The translations under genes and the position numbers were made by a program. The notes beneath the pieces were generated by a model. The model had not been told where the DNA came from, ran no database searches, and saw only the letters and a program-made list of their open reading frames with translations. This document shows positions 36,465-49,766 of a stretch of DNA of 64,000 nucleotides, piece after piece (the first letter of the stretch is position 1; the number at the start of each line of letters is the position of its first letter). The stretch is from Talinum fruticosum (Eukaryota > Streptophyta > Magnoliopsida > Caryophyllales > Talinaceae): contig JAITYX010000021.1 in NCBI GenBank assembly GCA_021018815.1, positions 2,881,001-2,945,000 on the forward strand, written 5' to 3'.

Positions 36465-39400
36465 ATGCGAGTACAAGTGAAGGGGCTCCTGTACGCCATT
36501 TTCGTGCTTCAAGCCATGTTCGGTCTTCTTATTCTTCTATTACTTTCTTCTCTCTCCGCTCACTCAATTGATGATGAGTCCTTCGATGTCCGCCAGCATC
36601 TCTCCACTGTCTCCGGGTTCGTTTCACTCCTTGTTTATGTTTGATTTTTCCATTTCGTGTTCAGAAGTGTGAATTTGCCCTAATTTTGATGTTTTGGTTG
36701 ATGATGTGATTGAAATTGGGCTGCAGATACGGTGCTGTGAAGGATATTGCGGATAATTCGTATGTTCCGGCGCATATACCTGATGGTTGTACACCTATCC
36801 ATCTAAATCTTGTGGTAATCTCTGCTTTTGTAGCTCTAGATTAGTTTTTCAGAATAGAAACTGATATGGTGGATTTCTAATTGATGAAAATAATTGTAAA
36901 AAATGAGAAGGGGGATCATATTAACAAAATTGTCGGCCCTGAAATTGACGGCTGAGGGAGAACATGATTGTATGTTGGATTGTTCAAAATTGTGTTTAGA
37001 TTCAAGTGAAACCTCTTATGGAGTTAAATTAACAAGCTACGGAATTAAATTCAAGTGATTGGACCTGAATGAAGTATGCATTCAGCTAATTGAGCACCAA
37101 TTCGTATAGTTTCTTACCAAATCGAGGTAACATGTGGCTAAAGTTCGCCTTCTTATATAAAAAAAAAAAAAAAGGGGAAAACAGTTGTTCTTGCTTATGT
37201 GGTGGTATATGATGTTGCTTACTGGCATTTGGCTGTTGTCTTACTAGTCCCAAGTCCAAGGTGAATTTTACATAGTGAAAACTGAACTGTGGCCTAACAC
37301 TGCTGGTATATGGAGTGTTGGACTTCATGGCCGAGGCACATTGTTCTGAGATGTGAAGGTTTTTGTAATCAAAGATCGTTTTTGTGTTAGCATAGACTTC
37401 TGGTTTGGCCATTTTGTTGCTATTTATGCAAGTCTTTTTGCATTTTTAGGTTAACCTGCAATGAGTTTTATTGTATGCTTGGACTTTTAGTTCCCTTGTC
37501 ACAATTATTGATGCTTGTGGTTCCTATCTTTGTTTAGTCTAATTCATATTAAGTTCATAGGCAAGACATGGAACACGAGCGCCTACTAAGAAGCGAATGA
37601 GGGAAATGGATAGACTGGCTACTTCCCTGCAAGCACTAATAGCAGATGCAAAGAGACGCAACGTGCCATTGGATAAAGTACCTGCTTGGTTGTTGGGATG
37701 GACGTCTCCCTGGAAAGGAAAGGTGAAGGGAGGAGAATTGATTGTCAAGGGAGAGGGCGAGCTGTACGATCTTGGAATCAGAATTCGAGAAAAATATCCA
37801 AATCTGTTAGGTGATGAGTATCACCCTGATGTATATGCCATCAGAGCAACTCAGGTATTGACTTGGTCCCTCTCAAGTCTTTCTCACTCAGTTCCTTTGT
37901 TTTGTAAGGAGGGGGTGGGGGAGGAAACTAAGTTATTACATCTGAAGGCCATGTTACCTTTTTCTCCTGTTTTTTCTCTTTTCTTCAACAAGACGTTGCT
38001 GTTACTTTGTTATTTATTTATTTATTGTTAAAATTCCATAGGTCCCTCGAGCATCTGCTAGTGCTGTAGCATTTGCAATGGGCCTGTTTAGTGGGAGAGG
38101 AAGCCTTGGACCGGGAAGCATCGGGCATTTGCTGTTAGTACTGAAAGTCGTGCGAGTGATATATTGCTGCGGTTTTATGATACCTGCCAAAATTATAAGG
38201 TGGGTGTATTGCTTGTATGATTGATTGTTACTTGCATATATAAAATTTAAATTCAAGTGGTGCTTTTCTTTCCTGAGACATTGTTTCTCAAGTACTTGGC
38301 TCCATTTCATTTTCCAATTTATCGATTAGAAATTTATGACTACAACGGCTATTATTACTGCATTTCACATTATTTTGTATGTAAGCCTATAATAATAGCA
38401 AATTATTCCTAGCACTAGTAGTAAGGGCTTCCGGTCTTCTCATGTATCAACCTCCAGGCCTCTTTAGATTTTAGATTAGACTAGAGTTTGGGATATATAA
38501 TTTTGTATTGCTTCACAGCTTGACATTTTTTCCGATTACCTTGTTCTGTTTTTGTCCTTGTACGTGAATAGAACTACAGGGAGAGCAAGGAGCCTGCGGT
38601 TGAGAAGCTAAAGGAGCCTGTTTTTGATGAAATTACTTCTGCCTTGTCCAGGCGATACTATCTAAATTTCACCAGACAAGATATCTCTTCCCTTTGGTTT
38701 TTGTGCAAGCAGGTTTGTATTCATGTGATGCAATGTACAAAAAATTTCAGAGCAACTTATTCATAGGGTAATGTTTGATAGATTATTTCTGCAATGGCAG
38801 GAAGCATCATTACTAGACATAACTAATCAAGCTTGTGGTCTATTCAATTCAACTGAGGTACGTGGGTATGCAGTTACCATGGTTGGCACTGCATTTGTTG
38901 AAACTTATATGCTTATTACTTATTATTTATTGATTTTATAATTTGAAAGATTGCAGAACTAGAGATGCTTCTCACAAATTGTGGTTTATCGGTTTGCTTT
39001 ATATCTCTAATTCGTTACTGCATTTCATGATTCCAACCTGAAAATGAAGGAAGTACATATCAAGTATTTGAGAATTCTCAATCACAGGGAAGATGGATAT
39101 GCTCTGCAATGTAACCTGTTTTGTATTGTTGATGTATTCTGTCTTCCCTGCATAATATGTTTTTAGGCTTATATAATCTGCCAATGTATCTTGATAATAA
39201 TTGAATTCTGCATCACAGCACAGGAAACATGGATATGCAAATGGTGTTATGATTGTTCTCCTTGTGATTTACATTGAATTTGTGATGAATCCTTGAAATG
39301 CATGCTTTACCTTTAATATACAAAGGTTTTTGGGCTTATTTGTTCAATCTATAGTTGTTAAATGATCCTACACATGTGTGTAGCTTGCTTTGCTGGAGTG

Positions 39401-41964
39401 GACAGACGATCTGGAGCTTTTTGTATTGAAAGGATATGGAAAATCTCTGAACTATCGTATGGGATTGCCGTTGCTAAAAGATGTAGTTGAGTCCATGGAG
39501 CTTGCTATCAAGGCTAAGGAAGGTATCAAAAAATTTCCCGGTCTTTGTTTTTCCTTTTTCAACTGAATGGTTTGAAACTTGAAAACTATCAAAACCCATG
39601 TCAATAGGCTAACCTCACAGAGTCGGAGTTGAACCCGGGTTCTTTGCTATTTGACCCTGCATCTTTGTCTTTGAAATGATGACTGGCTGGGTACTGCTAT
39701 AACGAAAATTTTCCGGGTGAAGAAAACAATGTTGGAGCACGAAACATTCAACTCTCTAACACCATATTGTGGTAGGTCATCGGAATAGTTCTCACAAAGT
39801 GAAGTTATTAGAAACAATTAAAAACATATACATAGATTCATGCTGATAGGTGGGAAGATATTGTTTAGAGATGCTGTGTAGATTTTTAAAAAATCCATGG
39901 TTTAGAGCACCCCTCAATGCAGCCTGGGGGCCAAAGGGAGTGCTGACGTGACGGGCGCAGTCAAGCCCTTGGGGCACGCAACGCAAGGGAGGAAAAAAGC
40001 AGTGCGGTGGGCGCTTGGGCCGGGGTCTCTTGCCTCTTGTTTATCGCACCATGTGGCTTCTTTTTATTGGTTTTTAAGCTTGTTTACTTTAATTTATATT
40101 TTTCCTTTTTTTTTGTTCGTAAAAAAATTATATGTTATAATGTGAGTCCATGACAATTTTTTATTTGGTGAGCCTGATGAGCCTTGCATCGTGGAGAAAT
40201 AGCCTTTATTTAATTTAAGGGGCTAAGGCTACTTCATCTTCATATGACACCTCAAATCTAGTGGTACTCTAGGGTATGGATTTCAATTTGGATAAGTTGA
40301 ACTTTGCTTGTAATTCTGAATCTCTGATAAAATAGCCTCTCATTTGAATCTAGGTCAACAATTGATTTGATGTCACTGCTCCAACCATTGAGCCTGTTGA
40401 CATGCTTCCTGAGTTGTTCTCTTGACAATGCTCAGAAGGAGGGGGGAGATGTTGAAGTGAACATATGCATCTAATACTTGAAAGTTGAAACTTCTCTAAT
40501 AGTGATTATATGAATGAACTTTACTTTTTGGTAATGTTTGATCTTCAGTGTAATGTAGTTGAACTGTTGTTGGCTCATAGGGAGTAGAATTCTCTAGTAC
40601 TAGTTTTCTTCATTCACAAGACTCAAACCTCAATCCGTGCTTAAGGGTAGCAAGTTTTAAACCACTTGAATAAACCTGTATTGGTAATAATTGAGTGAAA
40701 TTAATTGCTCTAGTTTTGCAACTTATTAAAAATGATGTTGAGTTACTTTAACCTCACAGCAATTTCACAACTGTTATGCAGAATCACTCCCAAGTGGGAG
40801 TTATGAGAAGGCGAGGCTTCGATTTGCTCATGCTGAGACTGTGGTTCCATTTTCATGTCTTCTTGGTCTTTTCCTTGAAGGATCTGGTGAGGATAATTTT
40901 TCCCTTACCCGAGTGATATTTCTCATTTTTGAGCTTGTATGACTGCTTGCTTTCTGGCTTTGGAGATCTGATTGGTGGTGTTCACTGCATGTCGCAGGAT
41001 ATAATCGCATTCAGAGGGAGGAACCATTGGAGCTCCCTCCAAAGCCTCCCAAAAGCGAACTTGGAGAGGCAGTGTCGTGGCTCCATTTGGAGGGAACAAT
41101 ATGCTTGCACTTTATAGTTGCCCAGCTGAAAAATCGAGCAAATATTATGTGCATGTACTGCACAATGAGCACCCAGTTCCTTTACCGGTAAGCTCAGCTA
41201 GCTACAGAGACAAAACACACCTACTTTGCACAAATAAAACGAAGAATAAAAGCCATGTAAGGTGTCCCAAAACATATACCAAACTTAAGGAAACAAAGGA
41301 TTGGTTTTTCCTTTTCTGATTTTTGGGTCTGGCCTATGGGAATACTATCTACTAATTATGAATTAGAAGTGAAGCTGAATTCCACAAAATCATGCTTTGA
41401 GTTTTGACCTAGTCATCTTATAGCCAAATTGCCTACAACCTTTACAGTAAAAATCTCAAAAGTGATTATGATTATATGGACGCGACCCATCTTTCCTTTA
41501 GCTTCTCTTGCTGGTCTCGTTTCTCATGTTTTATTTGTACCAGTCTCGCTTTCTTCTTGCTATTCGCTAGCACAGATTCTGGCCGCCAAATAATGTAATT
41601 TTATCTCAACATTTTATCTATGTACTATTTTTGTTATTAACACGATATACTTGTCGTCTCTGTGAACAGGGTTGTGATAACTCTGACTTTTGCCCATTTG
41701 AGGTTTTCAAGGTGACTAGTACTTCCTCTTTTGATCCTATGGTCTGAAGTTTGATGGCTCACCTCTATAATATTTTGTTGCTTTGTGGGATTTACTTTTC
41801 AGGAAAAGATACTGAAGCCTCATTTGAAACATGAATATAATGCTATCTGCACAGTGAAGGAACAGCCTGTTCAGAAGCCTGCACCCTGTAAGTTATCATT
41901 GCTGTTTGGTTGGCTGTTCTCTTCCTCAGGTGGTGATCTGGAGTCTCATGGGGCAGACTTATAG
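36465..41964 (+). CDS. MINPP1: Multiple inositol polyphosphate phosphatase (histidine phosphatase)
   Basis: Branch 2 histidine phosphatase of the MINPP/phytase type, which removes phosphates from InsP6 and other inositol phosphates in the secretory pathway. Eleven exons: 36465-36616, 36727-36814, 37561-37854, 38042-38199, 38572-38712, 38801-38857, 39384-39522, 40782-40886, 40998-41187, 41670-41711, 41803-41964. About 509 residues. An N-terminal hydrophobic segment (about 9-32) looks like a signal peptide or anchor. The catalytic RHGTRAP is at 82-88 and the proton-donor HAE at about 360-362. Two one-base losses interrupt the frame: at 38113-38117 (after GRGSLGPG) and at about 41055-41060 (before WRGSVVAPFGGN). 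One base added at each makes exons 4 and 9 fit their splice phases exactly. These are probably assembly errors. The last residues, ending in a stop in exon 11, are my least certain part. Confidence 0.9.
39900..40200. mobile_element. Possible MITE in MINPP intron 7
   Basis: GC-rich left part starting gagcacccctcaatgcag, in the style of plant elements with GAGCA...CAATG ends. The right side holds ttgcatcgtggaga, a weak inverted counterpart. It differs sharply in base composition from the surrounding intron. Ends and duplications are not clear. Confidence 0.3.
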
Positions 41965-44278
41965 TCGGTCTCACACGGGATTTCATAATTTTTCAATTGA
42001 CCCATCACACTGAGCTATCATCCCATGATTTTCGGCATGAGATCCGTCTGGCAGAGGTGGTTTTTTTCTGCTTACCATTCTGCTCAAGCGGATTCTTCTC
42101 AATGGAACAAGGATTCAGAGGCAACCCCGTTTTGTTCATCTGAAATTTTCTGTCTGTCTGGCAGAAGACTGATGTATTTTTCTTGATTTTAGGGCTACGG
42201 AAATCTCTATGCTGTTGATCATGAGTTCACAGTAATGAACAGTCATTTCTGGGTGACACGCTGCTTGGAATGAATTTCTACTGCTAGTGTCCTTTCTTTC
42301 AGAAATACATTTGTAGAATGTCTGGATGCAGAAATTATATTGCAGGAGTAGTTCAACTCACTTTTGTAGTATACTCATCTTCTCTTAGTTTTTAGATGCA
42401 TTGTAGTCAATACCCTCATCCGGAACCATTGAATGTGCTTCAAGTTGGTTATGTGCTGTACTTGAGTGGTTCGCAACTGGAGCCAAGGATGGTGTTTTTT
42501 TTTTTTTTGTTTTTGTTTTTGCGTGGTTTCTTGCATGAACATTGGATCTTGGTCACCTGAGTGTGGCGTAATCCTCCAGCAAATAGGTGGTGCTCTGAGC
42601 TTTAGTTGCAGATATTGACGGCTACTGCTCCATTTTAACACACAGGTTCCAATGTATGAAATGGAGCTCTAACCTGAAATGCTTAGTCATCTCTAATGGA
42701 GTATGCTTTTGTTTGGGTCTCTTTTGCAAGATCTTTTAGCCTTGGACATGTCAACTTGGCCATCAATACAAACCAGTGTGTTTAGAAGGAAATGACGATC
42801 ATGTGTCTATCATCAAACATGATCACGAGCTTCTAATAGGTAGTTTCTCTGATGTTAACTTTGCTCAATAGTTTGCAATCTCCCCCAGTCTCCTCTTTTT
42901 TTCCTTTTCCCTTTTTTTTTTGGTTTTGTGGTTGTGCTAGACATCCGCTGGCCAGGGAGGATAAAGGCCAACGGGGTATTGAGGTAAACCTTACAACATG
43001 AAAGGCAGCAAACTTTATGTGAACCGTACAATTTCTTCGCTTAAAAAAGGAGCATTTATCGGTATTCCTCTAATTAGTGATCTCCTTACTAGATATGCGT
43101 TTTCCATGGGATATTGAATCATTCGATTTTGAGAGCCAGTGATACAATAGCGTTGGTCCCTTGCCCCTTTTGACTAGAATGCTTTCATACTGAAGTTATA
43201 GTAACGCCGAGACCATTATTATACATTGTTGTTGCTTCTACTCGAATGTTACTCAACAAGCAAGCCTCGGCTTTACATATCCTAAGTTGATAGTATCAAC
43301 AATACTCTTGGAATTCATCACAATGGATTTTGATTTCACTTTGATTTCACTTTGATCTTACCCTTCAAAAAAAAAAAAAAGGGAAAAACTGCCTGTAGAG
43401 ATTGGAAGATCTGAAGCTGGCTCTGGCAATCTCAATCATATGATTTCATACTATATACTGATACTTCCTCAGAGCTTGAATCCATCCCTCCGGAAGTAGC
43501 CAAAATCTATTGAAGTTTCATTAATCATTAGGAAAACAAATACACCCACTATAGTCTGGAAAATTTCAGCGGCAAAAGAATGTCTAGTCTGTATGTAGCC
43601 CCCTTTCTGATCACCAGAAAAAGTGATCTGTGCATTCAGTCCTCAACGAAACCTGTCAGCAAAACGGAACAACATGCTGTTGGCAACCTGCCAGGATCGC
43701 TTGACCTCTATTTAATAGGATATAAACAATACAATCGACAAAAACGGAAGAAAGGTGTTAGCAGTTCAGAAAAAATTGTCAAGGACCCATATCAAAACTT
43801 TTGTCAAGGAACTCCCAGGAAGGGCTTCATTGGTTGATTGCTTTCTCATCGGTGCTCTATAATGAGGAACTTAGCCACTTAGTTCCAGCAAATTAGGCTT
43901 GTGCTTCTTAGTAAGATGAATTTTCCCTCTTGGAGTCAACCGAGCAGCAATTCCGCCCATGGTCAGTTCATTAATGCCGAGCAATGCTCCATTTGGAGAT
44001 ATATTTCTGTAAACATGCAAGTAATAAGGCAATATCTGATAAGAACCCGGAAACTGATGAACATACAATTCCGGAAAGACTAAATAGAGGGGGATTTAGA
44101 TGATTTTCTGATCTTATATCCGAAATTCATAAAAATCCCTTCTGAACATATTCGTAAATTTCAGATTAACTAGGGTACCATGACAATAGATGCTTAAGAA
44201 CATGGCTGTAAATCTGGATTTTCTGACAATTAGCTAAAGTTGAAGGATTGAGCTCATACCAGGATTTGCGGAAAAGAC
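41965..44278. other. Convergent 3' regions of MINPP and apyrase 7
   Basis: Probable 3' UTRs. Short T and A tracts lie at about 42495, 42912 and 43365. On the minus strand, 44027 to 43880 is open behind an acceptor-like tttacag, but it does not join in frame to the apyrase gene, so I treat it as untranslated. No other gene seen. Confidence 0.45.
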
Positions 44279-47212
44279 CTAAACCTTTACAGTATGTGCA
44301 TCAGGAGAAGAAATCAGGTCGTCACGGGATTGTGATCTTCTGCTTTGTAATCGTGTCTGAATTCTGCGAGGGTTCAAAGCGGAACCCAAGCCATTATTGT
44401 CCAATTGAAGTACTGACAAGTGACCCGATGAAAAACTATGCAAAACACCATTGGTTGCACCTGCTGAATATAAGGAAGAATCCATGAGGTGAATGTTGTC
44501 TTGACCAATATTCATTGAATTCGATGTCATCTTTGCCCTTCCATCCCCTGAAAAAACCAATTATTCACATTATTTTGTGATCAAAACAGGAATAAACAAA
44601 ACATGCACATCTAAAATCTAAAAGACGGGCATAATCAAGCAAATAAATTCTTTGCTGTGGACTTCAATCTTAGATGCGGCAGAATTCGCCACTAAGCAAT
44701 AAACAACTCTAATGATTCTATAGATACAACCTGTTTTGACCATAACCAGAACTAACCTGACTGAAACCAAACAACTGAACTTCTAGTGATCAGTAGTTGA
44801 TTATATTTTCTTATACATGCAGTTGCTTTATATATTTATTCAGTTGAAACTTAAGACTTTCATAAAAACTAGTTTAAAAATCATTCATCTCAAGCTACCA
44901 GCTTTAATTAGAACAGTTAGAGTCATCTCAAGGAAATAGTATATTGCAAGACAGGGCAAACACTGCCTACAATTATGTTCAGTGATTTTTATGTAGGGGT
45001 GTAAGTCAACAGTCAAGAAATTAACAAAATAGTTGTCTTTCACAGAAGCCCGGCAAGGGAAACATCCCTTTATAGGACATATTCGCTGCCAAGCCCTGTA
45101 TTTTGGTGCATTAGTCCTCCTTTTGTGCACTAAAACATTTCACACTAGCCAATGAGGTTCAAACAGTTCATAAATTTTTCAGGGGACGACATTGACAGCT
45201 CGCATGATAAGTTGCATGGGGAGTCAATGGAGAGTTCAGTATTTTACAATCTCAACTTCAGAAAAGTAGGAATGCCAGAGATTTAGTATTTTACCCGAAG
45301 GTATGGGGCTCCAATGCTTCAATGATGCTGATGGTGCACTATTGCGCCTGGAAAGAGGAAGATGTTTTCTGCGGAAACATCTTGGCAGCCAATTACCAAC
45401 AAATGACAGTGCAAAAACCAATAAAAATAATGATATCAATAAAATACCAAAAAGAATGACAGGGTCTATCTTCATCTGGAATAGTTCAAAAGCATGACGC
45501 TCTGCACTAGTTGCAAACGCATTGCCAGCTTCTACAAGAGCAACCCCTTGTGTCCAAGTGGTACCACCAGAACCAATTATAATCTGACTATCAGTTATGT
45601 GCAAGCCCTCCCTCAACAATTGAACAATGTAAGGTGCCCTAAAGCAGTACTGTTCAATAAAGGGTTGAGGAGGAACACTATTATACGCAACTTCCCAAGT
45701 TTTATTGCAAAACTGATGCCCCTTCTCCAATACATCATCAAGTGCTGCTTCAGAAGTCAAGTTGAAAAATCGATAGACAACAAAGAAACCAGACATCGCA
45801 TAAAATTGACCATTAGGATGAGACAGGTCATCAGAAAGAGCACAAGGTTGTATGTCACAATCAATTCCAGGACTAAAATCCGACCATTCAGACAAATTGA
45901 CAGCAATCTTAGCAAGTGAACTACATTCTGCCCAGTTTGGGGAACCAATAAGCCACACAGGCACCCCAGGCTTTCCTCCTTTGCTGAGAGTTTTCTCGCT
46001 GTAGTGAGGGCTCCCAGCCACTTGGTTCACAAGAGCACACTGTGAACAGGTGTATTGACTTTTGTAACCAGCATGCAAGCAAGGGTGCCTTATTTCTATG
46101 TTCCCGCGAACCAAGTCTTCTTTACTAACTTTTGGCATCCCTTTGAGAAGATGAACAACAGATTTGTCAAAGGCATCATTTAACCCATATCCTGAGAGAG
46201 AGTACGCACTGAGATGATGGTTCACAGGTCCAATGCTCAGGTTTAAGCTAGTTTTGTTTTCAACTGATTCCTTGTTCTCAAAGGTTACTTGCAGAGATGA
46301 ACCCCCTAAATCCAGGGCACCAAAAGTAGCCTTCTTTGGCAAGGCCCCCAAAACACCCGTTTCATAATTTAGAGCTATCCACCCATAGTAGGCTTCCTCC
46401 ATGCCACTGATAATTTTGACCCATTCCCTATTACACAAGAAAGGAGAATTTTTCAGTATGGACCAAGCATGATTAAGAATCCAGTCTGAATCTGGCGTTG
46501 GCAACCTACGAACCCCGGCAGTAGCATAAAGGAAAAGAGAAGTAGTCTTGTGTGAACCTTTTGGGATCTGTTTCTCTGCCCACCGAAGTAGTGGTTTTAT
46601 TGCTGATTTCAAGCCAGTTGAGTTGCGCACCAATTTATCAAGTCCAGGCTCAGTCTCCATTCGGTTATAAGCACGGCCACTTTGTTCCTTTGGCTTTCTA
46701 TATCCACCTGAATATGATCTCAAAACAATAGGAAGATTGCCACTTTTCTTGTCAGCGACAGAAGCCTGATATATGTATATCCGAGTCCCAGTACTTCCAC
46801 AATCAAGTACAACAAAATACTTTGAAGTGCCACCAGACCAGATCAAATACAGAAATTTGCCAAGCATGAAAACAAGGGAGCCAATGAAAAGCAGACAAAG
46901 GAGACTCATCAGTATTCTAGTCCATTTCTTCTGTAGAAATGAGGAAGCTGGAAGCACTTTATCTTTTGAGAATTTGGGGCCAGAAATGTCTCTAAGAAAT
47001 GGATGAGGAGGCTTGTCATGGATGAAATCGATCACAACATTGCGATCCCCATCTTCACGATCTAACCGGCGATATTGAGAAAAATCTTGTAAAGATGAAG
47101 ATGATCGCAAGTTATTCATCTTCCTAGTGCTGCTAGAACTCATTCTGTTGTCAGAACCTTTCGGAGGTGACAATCCAGCTGATATATATGGGATAGAGGA
47201 GGAAGGCCGCAT
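44279..47212 (-). CDS. APY7: Apyrase 7-like nucleoside phosphatase (GDA1/CD39)
   Basis: Membrane NTP/NDP phosphatase of the GDA1/CD39 family. The plant APY7 clade is Golgi/endomembrane and affects wall and pollen exine formation in Arabidopsis. Two coding exons, 47212-45295 and 44547-44279, encode 728 residues, close to Arabidopsis APY7. Order: Ser-rich cytosolic N-terminus; transmembrane segment at about 100-125; ACR1 VVLDCGSTGTRIYIY (134-148); ACR2 LFLYATAGVRRLP; ACR3 in WIALNYETGVLG; ACR4 ALDLGGSSLQVTFE; a second transmembrane segment at about 584-606; and a long Ser/Arg-rich C-terminal tail ending HTVKV. The gene is intact. Reading through the intron would instead end in EVEIVKY after 658 residues. 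A 5' UTR intron (about 48228 to 47226) is inferred from CATG/GTTAGT and AACAG sites. Confidence 0.93.
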
Positions 47213-49766
47213 GGATGAATGATCTGTTGCAGAAGATAAAAATCTGAAATTTTGTTAAATATGGCCTCCTTTCTGAAATCTTAGGAGTTACCATTTGCCT
47301 CCTTAAACATGGAATTTATTAAATGCACCTGACTAGAAAGTTTGTATGCTCAGGCTTCAGCTGACTAACCACCAATCCAGACCAGTCAGTAGCATTCAAA
47401 ACCCCTGTGAACAAAGTGATGTTTGAAACATGCACCACGAATTGGAAAATCGAAGTCCAACATAAGTATAGGCGGAAAGAGTTGGGGGCAGGGGGATTAG
47501 AAGGTCATCATTTTGAACACCACCCCCCCAAAAAAAAAAAAGGAACACAAGATACAACATGGCTAATGGAGAAAATCATTCGAACTAGAAAAAGCAAAAA
47601 ATATAAAGTTGCGATTATCCCAAGTCTAGGGGCTGCTGGTCAATTACCATATGAAGACTGAACAAACACCACATTGACAAAAGGCATGATAATTGACTTC
47701 TGAATATCATTAAAACCAAATTCAACTCTTTGAGATAGAAAGGGAAACCATAAATCATATGAGCAACGCCCTTCAAATAAACCAAATAACCTTTCAAATA
47801 AACCAAACCACTCTTGAAATATTCTCCAAAACATCATTCCATCATGAAAAAATATAAAATCACCGCTCATCGATACCCATAATGACCCAGGAATCCAGAA
47901 TTATGCACTTTAAAAGAAAAAAAAACTAAGCCAAAATTCCTGGGCATCCTCATTCACAATGTGCGATAAGATTTTCCTTTTCTTCCCTATCAAAAACAAA
48001 ACTTGCACAATTTCAAGTGGGTATTCAACACTCTAACCAACCAAACTTTTGACACAGGCAGTCAATGCATAGAACGCAGAAGTTTGTCGGCAACTAATGG
48101 ACAAAGAAAACCTCAAAACTAAAAGCAAAAAAAAAGAGGAAAAAATCAAATAAGGGGCAATTCTGAGCTGATTCCAAATCTACAAGCATTTTATAGGATG
48201 AACTTCAAGAAGATGATTCCAGACTAACCATGAGAAGCTGCCGATTACGAAGACTCTGCGGCAGATCAGAGAGGGAGGCTAGTGGGTATTCCTTTTCTCT
48301 ATCCGCTTCCCCTCAAAATGACGAAATGTGAGGGATTTGAGCTGTGAAAATGCTAATTGTGTGAGAGAATCAGAGAGAGAGTGAGAGAGAGGAAGAGGGT
48401 CAGTTGGAAGGGGCAGAAAGAGTGAAGAGATGAAATGGGTAGAAGAAAGCTGGAGAGTCCCCCTCCTGATCTTCCTCCTCTCTCTGTTTCCCCTCCCTCT
48501 TTCTCTCTCTCTCTCTTACTCCTCTCTCTCTCTCCCTCTTGCCGCCGATGGGTTTTCCGGGGTGTGATCCGATCTCCGGGTTTCAAAGGATCAAACGGGA
48601 TGAACTCAACTCCGAATTTCTTTCCCTTTTCTTAATGATTTTTGTTTTTCTTTCTGTATTCTGAAAAGAAAAAAAGGACAAGAAAAGGTTGGATAAAAAC
48701 GTGGCGAGCGAGGTGGTGTCGGAACGTGGGAAGCTGAGGTCAAAATTCTACCATGGATACTCGCGGTATTTTACTATTTCCTACCTATTTTTTTTTCAAA
48801 GGATCAACTAGTTAACCAAATCGTTCAAGAAAAATATGTTATAATTTGATATGAATAATTCAAATTGATAATTTTAAGATTCAGATAGAATGTAATTTTT
48901 ATGGGTTGGAGAAGGGAAATTAACATGTATTCAAAGCAAATGTAAGATCCACATAATGTTGGATTGAGGTTGAAGAGTAGATACAATCTTCTCGTACAAT
49001 AATTGAGGTCAAAAATTTTGGCGACCATGCATAGAATCCACATAATGCTGAGGTACACGAGTAGCTACAACCCTCTGATATTAGAGTTCATGCCAAACCG
49101 ACTCCAGACCCAAATGAGGTTTAGGTTATGTTCTTTTTTTGCAGGTGAAAAACGAATAATAATAACTTACATGAAAGTTCTCCTCTTAGTTTTTCTAACC
49201 AGACTATGTGCCGCTCTAAATACAATCTTACTTGACTTAATTAAAGAAAATGATACAAAATGAGTACTAGGACCAAAAATTAGGTTACATGAACGGAGAA
49301 TAATACTATAGCCAAATATGTGAAAAACTCAACCAAACAGATCATATTCTTTTATTAACTTAACTCATTTATTTTTCGAATTTACAGTTTAATCAGCTCC
49401 AATTTAGACAAGCTTTAAGTTGTTTGAAATCATAGAATCAAACGGGGGTATAGAATTAGGACTCAGGAGTACATATAATTATCGATGGGAAGATAAATTA
49501 TCAACAGGAATACATAATTAAGCAAGTATCAGTGTATTCCCAAACCCAGGAGCTGAATACCAGACGCAGAACCTGGGTTTTGTATTTTTCTCACCTCTTT
49601 TATCTTCTACCAGATTTGACAACTACTTCTTCACCATTCACCACCATCCACTGGATTCTCTCTCTCGCTCCCTCTCTTCCTAACCCCGACGAATCCCATA
49701 AATTCCGGCATTTCCCAACTCAAAGCTCCCACATTACCATGTTCTGTTGACCTACTCTTCTCAACA
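47213..49766. other. APY7 leader and intron; APY7/CPOX divergent spacer
   Basis: 47226-48228 is a likely APY7 5' UTR intron, and 48229 to about 48590 a pyrimidine/purine-rich leader (CT runs at 48480-48540 on the plus strand, GA on the transcript). 48780-49500 is AT-rich with no gene. A small local repeat, cgtacaataa/agatccacataatg, recurs at 48945-49050. 49540-49766 is the CPOX leader. Confidence 0.5.

Noticed and set aside
36427..36480. Upstream open frame (17 codons) overlapping the MINPP start codon
   Set aside because: It begins only about 10-17 bases after the TATA box, so it should lie upstream of, or right at, the transcription start and is unlikely to be in the mRNA.
43871..44068. 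Extra 3' coding exon for apyrase 7
   Set aside because: Joining it to the previous exon gives the wrong frame, and the HTVKV stop already matches the expected apyrase 7 C-terminus.
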